From CAYLSV01 sp964386435 (GTDB lineage Bacteria; Planctomycetota; Phycisphaerae; Tepidisphaerales; Tepidisphaeraceae): a stretch of DNA of 33,160 nucleotides. Location: the NCBI GenBank assembly GCA_964386435.1, contig CAYLSV010000038.1:1-33160 (forward strand). Reading direction: 5' to 3'. Under the pieces are notes generated by a model. That model was not told the origin of the DNA. It saw only the letters and a program-made list of their open reading frames with translations, and ran no database searches. Below are positions 15,748 through 25,000 of the stretch, in pieces; position 1 is the stretch's first letter; every line of letters begins with the position of its first letter. Position numbers and translations under genes: made by a program.

Positions 15748-15785
15748 CCGGGGTAGCGGCGGAGCTTGCTCCACGGCTACCCCGG
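15748..15785 (+). terminator. Family A-like hairpin, likely terminator of the CorC-type gene
   Basis: CCGGGGTAG (15748-15756) pairs perfectly with CTACCCCGG (15777-15785), and the centre has GGAGC-TT-GCTCC. The GGTAG/CTACC ends link it to family A, although the stem is longer and the core partly mismatched. No T-run follows. It sits between two convergent genes. Confidence 0.65.
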
Positions 15786-15793
15786 CAACACGG

Positions 15794-16186
15794 TCAGTAA
15801 CCGCCGTTCATGCGGGCGAGCAGGCGATTGTTTTCTTCGCGCGCAATGCTCGGGATGAGGAACAAATCGATGAACGCCCAGATCGTCGTGATGAAGATCG
15901 TCAGGAAGCCGATGAGGACGAACATCAGCACGAATGAGGCGGCGGTGATGACGAGCATGGTGACCGCCGAGCCGGTGCGGCCGAGGTAGAAGCGGTGCGC
16001 GCCCCAGCAGCCGAAGAAGATCAGCAGCAGGTAGCCGACGGCCACGCTCTTCTTCTGGTTCTCGTACCACTGCCACCGCTGCCAATCCTGCGGCGACATG
16101 GCCGCCGGCTGCGGCACCAGCGGCCGGCCGGTCTGCGGGTCATAGTGACCGACTGGCCCGGCGGTGTGTCTGGCGAGCGTGTTCAC
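15794..16186 (-). CDS. TM2 domain protein
   Basis: 130 aa from GTG 16186. The core is GYLLLIFFGCWGAHRFYLGR, the exact TM2 pattern (G-x-H-R-F-Y-L-G) after a short charged linker, followed by a second hydrophobic segment (MFVLIGFLTIFITTIWAFID). TM2 proteins are small membrane proteins of unknown function with two helices. The N-terminal part has a proline-rich spacer and YDPQTGRPLVP. GTG is supported by TATCCT ending 6 nt upstream with TTGAAC 17 nt further. It is last in a minus-strand series with nuoB and hemW, but its own promoter suggests independent expression. Confidence 0.78.
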   Translation of the reverse strand: MNTLARHTAGPVGHYDPQTGRPLVPQPAAMSPQDWQRWQWYENQKKSVAVGYLLLIFFGCWGAHRFYLGRTGSAVTMLVITAASFVLMFVLIGFLTIFITTIWAFIDLFLIPSIAREENNRLLARMNGGY

Positions 16187-16192
16187 CGCTCC

Positions 16193-16221
16193 AGGATAAA
16201 GAACCGGCGGCAGTTGTTCAA
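16193..16221 (-). promoter_or_regulatory. Putative leaderless promoter of the TM2 gene
   Basis: On the minus strand TTGAAC (16216-16221), a 17-nt spacer and TATCCT (16193-16198) are followed after 6 nt by the GTG. It fixes the GTG start and implies a leaderless transcript. It lies in the 59-bp gap after nuoB. Confidence 0.55.
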
Positions 16222-16245
16222 GACATTTGCGCCCGCCAAAGGTGG

Positions 16246-16812
16246 TCACACCGTCCGGCCACCGATGGCCAGCGGCACCGGTTGGGGGGCCGGCACATAG
16301 CTCGGCTGCACCGCGATCTGCAACGCCCGGCGGGGGCCGTCCGGCGGCAGGCCGTCCTGGTCGATGATCCGCTGGATGGCCATGATGCCCTCGATCAGCG
16401 TCTCGGGCCGCGGCGGGCAGCCGGGGATGTAGACGTCGACGGGCATGAACTGGTCGATGCCCTGCACCGTGGCGTAGGCGTCGAAGACGCCGCCGGTGCT
16501 GGCGCAGGCGCCCATGCTGATGACCCACTTCGGCTCGGTCATCTGCTGGTAAATGTGCTGCAGCACCGGCATCATCTTGATGCTCACCCGCCCGGCGACG
16601 ATCATGAGGTCGCTCTGCCGAGGACTGAACCGCATGGCCTCGCAGCCGAACCGGGCGAGGTCGTACCGGGCACACGCGGTGGCCATCAGCTCGATGCCGC
16701 AGCACGCCGTGGCGAAGGGCATCGGCCAAATGCTGCTGCGGCGGGCCCAGTTGACGACCTTCTTGAGCTGCGTCGTCAGAATGTTGTCGGGCAGTTGTTG
16801 GGTGTCGAGCAT
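16246..16812 (-). CDS. nuoB: NADH-quinone oxidoreductase subunit B
   Basis: 188 aa. NuoB is the complex I subunit that carries iron-sulphur cluster N2 and passes electrons to quinone. The cluster ligands are visible: C37-C38 (ACCGIE), C103 (MGACAS) and C132 (PGCPPRPE). Other family hallmarks are the RFSPRQSDLMIVAG segment. It is unusual that no other nuo gene (nuoA, C, D and so on) lies next to it; the flanks are hemW on one side and a TM2 protein on the other, so the complex must be encoded elsewhere. TATAGT at 16821-16826 lies 8 nt before the ATG. The stop is followed by 59 bp before the TM2 gene. The subunit call is firm. Confidence 0.95.
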   Translation of the reverse strand: MLDTQQLPDNILTTQLKKVVNWARRSSIWPMPFATACCGIELMATACARYDLARFGCEAMRFSPRQSDLMIVAGRVSIKMMPVLQHIYQQMTEPKWVISMGACASTGGVFDAYATVQGIDQFMPVDVYIPGCPPRPETLIEGIMAIQRIIDQDGLPPDGPRRALQIAVQPSYVPAPQPVPLAIGGRTV

Positions 16813-16820
16813 CGCATCAG

Positions 16821-16826
16821 ACTATA
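16821..16826 (-). promoter_or_regulatory. Putative -10 box of nuoB
   Basis: TATAGT (five of six matches to TATAAT) ends 8 nt before the ATG, implying a transcript with little or no leader. No good -35 box at 17 nt. Confidence 0.45.
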
Positions 16827-16867
16827 CGCCGCCGCGGCGGGTCGGGTGCGGTTTCAGGAGTTGCGTT

Positions 16868-18025
16868 TCACACGGCCGACATCAGTTCGGCGGCGATGCC
16901 GTCGGCGAGTTCGACGCCGCGGTCGGTGAGGCGGATGCCGTTGTGGTTGATTGTCACGAGGTCGCCGAGGTTGCCGGCGGCTTGCTCGACTTGCTCGCGA
17001 AGATTTAAGCCGGTTCGCTGTTGCAGCGTCGCCCACTTCGCCCCGGCGGCGAGGCGGAGGTTGAGCATCAGGGCTTCGGCATACCGCTGTCGGGGCGTCA
17101 GCGTTTCACTCTCGATCGCCGGCAACTCGCCCCGCTGGACGGCCCGCTCCCACTTGCCCAGGTGCGGGGCGTTTTTCCAGCGGTGGCCGCTGGCGTGGCT
17201 CGCGGCGCTGGGGCCGAGGCCAAGGTAGCTGCCGGCCGACCAGTACATCAGGTTGTGCCGGCTCGCTTCGCCCGGCGCGGCGTAATTGCTGATTTCATAA
17301 GGCGGCAACCCTGCCTCCGTCAGGCGGCGGCGGGTGTGGCGGAGCATGTCGAGCTCCTCGCCCTCCAGCACGTGCGCGACCCGGCCCAGCCGGTGCCGGA
17401 CGCCCAGCGGGGTGTTGGGCTCGAACGTCAGGCCGTAGCACGACATGTGCTGAGTGCCCAGCGACAAAGCCGTTTCCAGCGTCGCGGCCCACCCGTCCAG
17501 CGTCTGGCCGGGCACGGCGTAGATCAGGTCGATGCTGTACCGCTCGAACCCGGCGGCTCTCGCCAGTTCCACGCCCCGCAACACGTCGTCCGGCTCGTGC
17601 TGCCGCTCCAGCGCGGCCAGATCGCGGCGGTCGAAACTTTGGGCCCCGAAGCTCAGCCGGTCCACGCCGCTCTCGCGGAGCATGCGGCAGTAGTCGAGTT
17701 TGGCCGTCGCCGGGTTGATTTCGATGGTGAACTCACCGACGCCGTCAAGGTTCAGCCGCTGCCGCAGCCCGGCGATGAGCCGTTGCATCTCGCCCAACGG
17801 CAGCAGGCTCGGCGTGCCGCCGCCGAAGAAGACGGTCTCAAACCGCGGGGCCATTGCCGCCCACCGCTCGGCCTCGATCAGCAGCAAATCGACAAACCGG
17901 CCCATCCGGTCCTCGGCTTGCCCCACAATGCTGTAAAAGTCGCAGTAATGGCATTTGTGCCGGCAGAACGGCACGTGGACGTAAAGCCCCGTGACGCCCG
18001 GCAGCGTGGTCGGCACCGCAACCAT
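16868..18025 (-). CDS. hemW: HemW-type radical SAM heme chaperone
   Basis: 385 aa. The radical SAM cluster motif CRHKCHYC (C21, C25, C28) is followed by the D-F-Y-S that characterises HemW rather than coproporphyrinogen dehydrogenase, with SAM-binding ETVFFGGGTPSLL (about 75-87). Other family features are FTIEINPATAK, DRLSFGAQSFD and EISNYAAPGEASRHNLMYW. HemW binds heme and is thought to deliver it to respiratory proteins; the older label is oxygen-independent coproporphyrinogen III oxidase-like. The start ATG 18025 keeps the standard N-terminus; the frame continues upstream into a family A repeat, which is not coding. It is 55 bp before nuoB on the same strand. Confidence 0.88.
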   Translation of the reverse strand: MVAVPTTLPGVTGLYVHVPFCRHKCHYCDFYSIVGQAEDRMGRFVDLLLIEAERWAAMAPRFETVFFGGGTPSLLPLGEMQRLIAGLRQRLNLDGVGEFTIEINPATAKLDYCRMLRESGVDRLSFGAQSFDRRDLAALERQHEPDDVLRGVELARAAGFERYSIDLIYAVPGQTLDGWAATLETALSLGTQHMSCYGLTFEPNTPLGVRHRLGRVAHVLEGEELDMLRHTRRRLTEAGLPPYEISNYAAPGEASRHNLMYWSAGSYLGLGPSAASHASGHRWKNAPHLGKWERAVQRGELPAIESETLTPRQRYAEALMLNLRLAAGAKWATLQQRTGLNLREQVEQAAGNLGDLVTINHNGIRLTDRGVELADGIAAELMSAV

Positions 18026-18062
18026 TGGCGGTTCCAGCAGTTGCAGGGCGGGCACCTCGGAT

Positions 18063-18120
18063 GGTAGCTGCGGTGCAACGCACCGCAGTCCGAACTGCAC
18101 TCCGTTGGAGTGCAGCTACC
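18063..18120. repeat. Family A palindromic element, copy 3 (two hairpins)
   Basis: The clearest copy. GGTAG (18063-18067), hairpin 18068-18088 (CTGCGGTGC, AAC loop, mirror arm), six spacer bases, hairpin 18095-18115 (CTGCACTCC, GTT loop, mirror arm), CTACC (18116-18120). Both hairpins have exactly 9-bp arms and a 3-nt loop with perfect pairing, and different inner stems. It lies between hemW and the FHA gene. Confidence 0.93.
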
Positions 18121-18150
18121 TTCCGCATAAATGCGCCGACAATTGTTCCC

Positions 18151-18681
18151 TTACGCCGGGCGGTCGGGGCGGTCGGGGCGGTTGGTGGGCAAATCCATGT
18201 CGATCATGCTGTCGGCCGAGGCAATCTCGTCGTCGTCGTCGAAGAATTGCAGGCCATCGTCGCTCGTTCCGGCGTCACCGGCTTCGGCAGCAGCGGTGGG
18301 CATCAGGGCGTTTTCGGGGGAAAGTTCCGACAGTTCCGTCGAGCCGGGGGCCTCATCGGTGGGGGCGGCAAGACCTTCTGTGGCGGGCTCGCCGTTGACT
18401 TGCACGATGAACGCCAAGGAGCCGATTTTGATGGTGTCGCCGGCGTCGACGTCTTCCTCGGTGATCCGGCGACCGTTGACGTAGGTGCCGTTGCTGCTGC
18501 CCAGATCGACGATCTGGACCCCGGCGGCGTCGATCTTGAGGCGGCAGTGTTTGCGGCTGACCTCGCCCAGCGGGATGCGCAAATCGCAATCCTCCCGTCG
18601 GCCGACCACGCTCACCGGCTTGGTGATCTTGAAGGTCCGGTGCCGGCCGTTGGGGCGGAACATCACGAGGGCCACATCCAT
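18151..18681 (-). CDS. FHA domain protein
   Basis: 176 aa. The first 100 residues form a forkhead-associated domain: VVGRREDCDLRI (GR at the beginning), VSRKHCRL (SxxH), then LGSSNGTYVNGRR. The Arg of GR, the Ser of SRKH and the Asn of SSNGT are the phosphothreonine-contacting residues and are all present. FHA domains bind phosphothreonine in Ser/Thr kinase signalling, so it should read out a phosphorylated partner that is not in this window. The last 70 residues are an acidic disordered tail (DDDDEIASADSMIDMD). TTGCCC-N17-TAGCCT, then 6 nt, precede ATG 18681, suggesting a leaderless promoter. It is divergent from the giant gene. Confidence 0.92.
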   Translation of the reverse strand: MDVALVMFRPNGRHRTFKITKPVSVVGRREDCDLRIPLGEVSRKHCRLKIDAAGVQIVDLGSSNGTYVNGRRITEEDVDAGDTIKIGSLAFIVQVNGEPATEGLAAPTDEAPGSTELSELSPENALMPTAAAEAGDAGTSDDGLQFFDDDDEIASADSMIDMDLPTNRPDRPDRPA

Positions 18682-18687
18682 CCCCGA

Positions 18688-18716
18688 AGGCTACCGCTTG
18701 GCGGCAAATTGGGCAA
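18688..18716 (-). promoter_or_regulatory. Putative leaderless promoter of the FHA gene
   Basis: TTGCCC (18711-18716) and TAGCCT (18688-18693) are separated by exactly 17 nt on the minus strand, and the -10 box ends 6 nt before the ATG. Confidence 0.55.
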
Positions 18717-19023
18717 CCGACGAAGCGGGCATCCCGCCGGGCGTTGCAAAAACCGGCTTCGGGCGGCACGACCGGCACAACCCGCTCCGCCGGCCGCGGT
18801 TGTTGCTGATTCTTCGCCGCTTGCCCTCACAACCGGAACACGGCCCCGGATGGTGTCGTTTATTTGATTTGATGCCGGTCAATTCCGGCCGCGGCGTGTC
18901 AATGCCCCCGGCCGGATGTCCGACGTGATGAATGCCGACCGGTGTCGGCGACCCCGCTTCGGCTCGGGAGGCCGAGCGGGTTCGTGAGGGAGATTGGAGT
19001 CAACGGCGGTTCAACCCGCCCCT

Positions 19024-19027
19024 GGAG
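19024..19027 (+). promoter_or_regulatory. Shine-Dalgarno sequence of the giant gene
   Basis: GGAG, 7 nt before GTG 19035. It decides the start: the open frame continues upstream to 18942 but those 31 codons lie in the hairpin leader. Confidence 0.7.
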
Positions 19028-19034
19028 AAAAACC

Positions 19035-22000
19035 GTGAGCAGCCGCCCAGAGCGCCTTTTTGATGATTCGATTGCCGGCCAAGCCGACGCCGATGCCGCC
19101 GCCGCCTTTGCCGACAGTTCCAAGGCGAAGCTGGAGAAGGCGTGGAAGCCGGTCTTCGAGCTGCTCGAAACCCGCCGCCTGATGGATGGTGACAGCGTCT
19201 TCCGCCTCGACTTCGACCAGGCCGCCCCCGGCACCCTCGTCGACAACGACGGCGAGGGCATTGGCTTCGACGCCTTTCAGGACAACGCCAACAACGACGG
19301 CTTCCGCCCCGATCTGCTCGACCTCGATGCGACCAAGGGCATCCTCAAGAGCGTGACCACCGGCGGTGGGCCGCAGGGCAGCAACTTCCAGGGCGACAAC
19401 ACCCACGCCAACCTGCTGCAAACCGACTTCGACGCCACCACCAGCGGCTGGATCATCGAGAGCCGTTTGCTCGGCCCCGACGGTGCCGGCGGCATCACGC
19501 AGTACGACGACATCTACAAGCAGGGCGGCATCTTCTTCGGCGAGGACCAAGACAACTACGTCAAGCTCGTCATCGGCCGCTACCCCGACGGCAACCGCAT
19601 TGAGTTCACCGATGAGTACTCGATCGGCCCGAACATGACCGAGCGGGTCCACCAGAACTTCCGCGACATCGGTGATTTCGGCAACTACACGAGCATCGAC
19701 CTCCGCCTCGTCGGCGACGCCGCGACCGGCGAAGTGCAGGCCTATTTCCGAACCGACCCCAACGGCGCGTTCGTGTTGATGGGCGAGCTGGAAATCCCGG
19801 CGTCGAAGCGGTCGGCGTTCTTCAAAGCTGACGGCGAGGCCGGCGTCATCCAGAGCAGCCGGTGGAGCAACAGCGGCGCGGTGACGGCCGTCTACGACTC
19901 GTTCGAGATCTTCCAGCCCGTTGCCGTCGACGGCCGGCCGACCGTCAGCAACGTCAGCCCGGCCAACGGCGCGGTCGGCGTGAGTCGCGACGCGGCGATT
20001 TTCGCCAGCATCCAGAGCAACACCAGCGGCAGCCGCATCGACGCCGCCTCGCTCGATCCGACAACCGTCCGCCTCATCGACACCGCCACCAACCAGCAGA
20101 TCCCGGCGATCGCCACGACCAGCGGGGCGGGTGACGTGATCGTCCTGACGCCCAGCGTCATCCTCGGCGAGACCACCGAGTACCGCCTGGAGATCACCGA
20201 CGGCGTCACCGACACGATCGGCAACACCGTCGTGCCGTTCACCAGCACCTTCACCACCGGCACCCAGGGCGGCACCGTCGACGGCAGCGTCCGGTTCGAC
20301 CGCAGTGCCCCGAGCGTTGCGACGCAAAAGAACTGGACCGGCCTGACCTTCGGCCCCGACGGCAAGCTGTACGCCACGTCGCTCGACGGCGAGATCTACC
20401 GCTTCGACGTCGCCACCGACGGCACGCTTTCCAACCGCACGCTCATCAACACCGTCCGGCAGAACGAAGGCTTCCGCGCCGTCATCGGTTTGACCTTCGA
20501 CCCGGCCAGCACGGCGACGGACCTCGTCGCCTACATCACCCACGGCTCGTTCGAGGGCGTCTTCGAGGGCGACGCCCCGGAGTGGAGCGGCAAGCTGACC
20601 AAGCTCAGCGGCCCGAACCTCGAAAACTACCAGGATTTGGTAATCGGTCTGCCGCGCAGCGTCGGCGACCACCTCTCGAACCAGCCGGTGTTCGGCCCCG
20701 ACGGCAAGCTCTACTTCAGCCAGGCGGCCAACACGGCGATGGGTGAGAGTGATCCGACCTGGAGCGAGGCCGACGGCACGCCGCGGCCCGAGCAACTGCT
20801 CACCGCCGCCATCCTGCAAATCGACCTCGCCGCCATCGGCGACTCGACGCTGAACGTCCAGACCGAGGGCATTGCCAACCCGTACGACCCGTTCGCCGCC
20901 GATGCGCCGGTCAAGATTTACGCGACCGGCGTCCGCAACGCTTACGACCTCGTTTGGCACAGCAACGGCCAGCTCTACGCCCCGACCAACGGCAGCGGCA
21001 GCGGCGGCAGCGCCCCGGCCTCCCCGGCACCGGGCGACGCCGAGTACGGCGACGACCGGCTCGACAACGACCTCTACGGCCCGCTCAACGGCCCGCAGAT
21101 TCCGGGGCTGACCAACGTGCCGGAGGTGCAGAGCGACTTCCTGTTCCGCGTCACCGAGGGCGGCTACTACGGCAGCCCCAACCCGGTCCGCGACGAATGG
21201 GTCCTCAACGGCGGCAACCCGACGGCCGGCACCGACCTGCACGAAGTCGTCAGCTACCCCGAAGGCACCCAGCCCGACCGGAACTGGCGCGACGAGGACG
21301 TCGTCTACGATTTCGGCAAGCGCATCAGCAGCAACGGCGCGATCGAGTACATCGACGACGCCTCCACCGGCACCCCGTTCGGCGGGGCACTCGACGGCAA
21401 GCTGTTCGTCACGCGGTACAGTTTGCCGAAGGACATCGTCATCCTGTCGCTCAACGGCAACGGCCAGGTCATCGACGGCAAGGACGGCTTCGACGGGCTC
21501 GAGGGGTTCCAGAGCCCGCTCGACATCGTCCAGCAGCCCGGCAGCGGCAACCTGTTCGTCGCCGACATTTTCGCCCGGCAAATCTACCTGCTCCGCCCCG
21601 ACGGCGGCAACCCGAACGCGGCCGTCGACCAGACGGCGCTGCACTTCTCCGACAACCACCAGTCAGCCGACCGCAGCACGAGCCGCCAAGTCACCGTGAC
21701 CAACGACGGCGTCGGCGCGCTCAACCTGAGCAACGTCCAGCTCACCGGGCCGGACGCTGCGCGGTTCAACATTCTCAACGGCAACGCCGCCCCCGACTTC
21801 CTCGTCAGCGGCCAGAGCTTCACGTTCGAGATCGACTACGTTGCCGGGAAAAAGGGCATCGAGTCGGCGTTCCTGCAGTTCGGCACGAACGACCCCGACG
21901 CCGCCGTCGTCGAGGTGAAGCTCCGCGGCCTTGGCACCACCGGCGAAGGCGGCCAGAACGAGCCGTCGCTGCAGCGCATCCTCGACCTCTACGAGATCCC

Positions 22001-25000
22001 GGTCGACGTCGGCGACCCCGACCCGAATACCACCGAGTATCCCAGCGACGCCACGCTCCGCGGCGACGAGGTGATCGCCCCGCGGTTCACCAAGGCCGGC
22101 AGCGGCGACGTGACGATCGACGTGCTGGCCGTCATGGCCGGCGTTCGGCGGGGCGAGTCGATGTCGCTCGGCACCTACACCCCCGGCACCAGCGCCGACA
22201 CCAGCGAACTGATCCGCATCTTCGCCGGCAGCGAGCAGACGGTGAACCCCGAGGTCACCGGCACCACCAGCTTCAACCCCGGCGAGGAGGCCTTCAGCTT
22301 CTACGGCACCTTCGCCGCGTTCCACAACCGCACGGTCTACGGCGAGAACGACTTCAACACCTGGGAAAACAACAACAGTGAACGCCGCAAGGTCCGCACC
22401 TTCCCGCTGAAGGACGAGAACGGCCAGGTCGTGCCCAACGCGTACATCGTGACGTTCGAGGAGTGGGAGCAGCAGAGCGACCAGAACGACATCGTCTTCA
22501 TCGTCCGCAACGTCGCCCCAAGCGTCGGCCCGGTGCTGGGGGTGCAGAACCTCGACGGCGCGCCGCTGCCGGACCGCCTGGTCTTCAGCCGCATCAACGA
22601 GAACGGCGTCGACACCCGCCTCGCCAACACGGTCAAGGAGTTCGGCACCGTCCGCCTGTCCAACACCGGCGAAAACCCCTTGGAAATCAGCGACATCGCG
22701 CTGGATACCGCCGACTGGCAGATCACCGGCGGCAACATCGGCAGCCCGATCACGCTCCAACCCGGCCAGACCCGCGACGTGACGGTGCAGTTCGTTTACG
22801 ACCGCAGCGGCCTCGGCAACGAAGTCCGGCAGGGTACGCTGACGATCACGACCGACAGCATCGACCAGCCCGTCCGCGAGATCACCCTCGGCGGCATCTG
22901 GCAGAGCCATTCCGAGGACGCCCCCGGCGCCGGCACCCAGGAGCCGACGATCAACGAGATCGTCGCGGCGCTGGGCTACCAGATCGACATCGGCGACGTC
23001 TGGACCGACGGCAACGTCGAGGCCGTCGGCGAGGAAGTGCTCAGCGCGTACTTCCAGCGGAACGACCCGAACAGCCCGGTCGGCGTGCGGATGCTCGCCG
23101 CCTACCACCAGCAGTTCAACACGCAGTTCAACACTCGCAGCACCATCCAGTGGCACGAGGAAGGCAGCGAGTCGCTGCGGTTCCTGTACCGCCACCGGCA
23201 GAGCGACGGGCAGACGCTGTTGCCGCTGCACGAGAACGGCGGCGGCCCGGCGTACCGCGAGTTCGACCCCGGCGACGCCAGCTTCGGCTTCCGCATCGAC
23301 GGCCACTGGTCCGACCCGGCGAAGAACGACATCGATTACGACGACGAGAACGACAACCGCCCGGCCCACGCCGTCCGCGTTTACGCCGTCAAGGACATGG
23401 ACGGCCACATCGTGCCCGGCAGCTACCTGATCGCCCACGACTACACCGGGCTGAGCTACAGCAACTACGATTACCAGGACAACATCTACCTCGTCACCAA
23501 CGTCAAGCCGACCGGCGGTGCCGCGGCGCCGACGAACCTGGACGCGACCGGCGGGGCAAACATCGCGCTCAACTGGGACGCCGTCAGCGAGGGCAATGTC
23601 GTCGGCTATCACGTCTACCGCAGCGACTCGGCGACCGGCTCGTTCACCAAGGTCACGGACAACCCCGTCACCGGCACGACGTTCATCGACGCCACCGCGC
23701 CGCAGAACGCCACCAGCTTCTACCGCGTCGTCGCCGTCGATTACCACGGCACCGAAGGCGAAGCCGCCACCGCCGACGCCACCCGCGGCACGGCCAACGC
23801 CCCGGCCGCGCCCAGCAACTTACGTTCGACCGGCACGACCGTCGACGGCGTCAGCCTCGCGTGGATCGACAACGCCAGCGGCGAGACGAGCCAGACGTTG
23901 CAACGCCGCACCGTCGGCGGCAACTGGGTCAGCATCGCCGTCCTGCCGGCCAACGTGCAGAGCTACGCCGACTCCGGCCTCGACGCGGCGACGACCTACG
24001 AGTACCGCGTCTTCGGCAGCAACGCCGTGGGCAACAGCGCCTTCAGCAACGTCCTCTCGGCAACCACCGCGAACGACCAGACCGCCCCCGCCGCCCCGAC
24101 CAGCCTGGCCGGCACGGCGACGGAAACCGAGGTCACGCTGACCTGGGCCGACAACGCCACGAACGAGACCGGCTACGTTGTCCAGCGCCGCCCCGGCAGC
24201 GGCGGCACTTGGTCCACCGTCGCCACCCTCGACGCCGACGCGGCCACCCACACCGACACCGACCTGACGGGCGAAACGGCCTACCAATACCGCGTTTTCG
24301 CGATTAACGCCCTTGGCGACAGCGACTTCAGCAACACGCTGACGATCAGCACCACCGCCGCCCCGACCGCGCCGGTCGCCCCGACCAAGCTCGAGGCCAC
24401 GGCCAGCGGCTCGGCCATCGCCCTCACCTGGCAGGACAACAGCGACAACGAAGACACCTTCGTCATCCAGCGTCGCCTGCCCGGCGGCGAGTGGCAGGAG
24501 CTGGCCGTCGTCGCCGCCGACGGCACCGGCTACGCCGACACCGCCACCACCGCCGCCACGACCTACGAGTACCGCATCGCCGCGGAAAACACCGTCGGCC
24601 GCAGCCGGTTCAACGGACCCGTCGGCGCCACGACCCCGGCCGCCAGCGAGTTCGCCAGCCACGACATTGGCACCAATGTGTTGCCCGGCAGCACCACCGT
24701 CGTCACGCCCAACTCGGCCTACGACATGACGGCCGGCGGCGTCACGCTCTTTGGCCACGCCGACAGCTTCCGCTTCACCTCCACGCTCGTCACCGGCGAC
24801 TTCGACCTCACGGTCCACGTCGCCGACTACGACGCCGCCGAGGGCAACAGCCGCGTCGGGTTGATGGCCCGCGACGGCCTCGCCGCCGACGCCCGGCACG
24901 CGTCGATGAGCTTCGACGTGGACATGTTCCGCCTCTACTACCGCTCCTCACCCGGCAGCCACACCGACGTGCGGAACAAGGTGCCCACCACCAGCGTCAG

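Larger units (their letters stand above)
18682..19034. other. Divergent promoter region and structured leader of the giant gene
   Basis: 353 bp between the FHA start and the giant gene's GTG. An A+T-rich patch at about 18859-18874 (GTTTATTTGATTTGATG) contrasts with the GC-rich surroundings and is the likeliest promoter core, though I cannot fix its boxes. Then come three short hairpins: GCCGG with CCGGC (18874-18889, 6-nt loop), GCCGAC with GTCGGC (18934-18949, loop CGGT) and a bulged stem CCCGC/GCGGG (18953-18980). They would give the mRNA a folded leader of 100 nt or more. Confidence 0.5.

Noticed and set aside
14608..15774. 388-codon minus-strand frame over the CorC-type gene
   Set aside because: No motif; the CNNM and CBS domains are on the plus strand.
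19011..21659. 882-codon open frame antisense to the giant gene
   Set aside because: Shadow of the GC-rich codon pattern; the sense frame has recognisable domains and an unbroken start, the antisense one has none.
21663..23747. 694-codon antisense open frame
   Set aside because: Low complexity, rich in A, V, D and R, directly opposite the giant gene; no domain seen.
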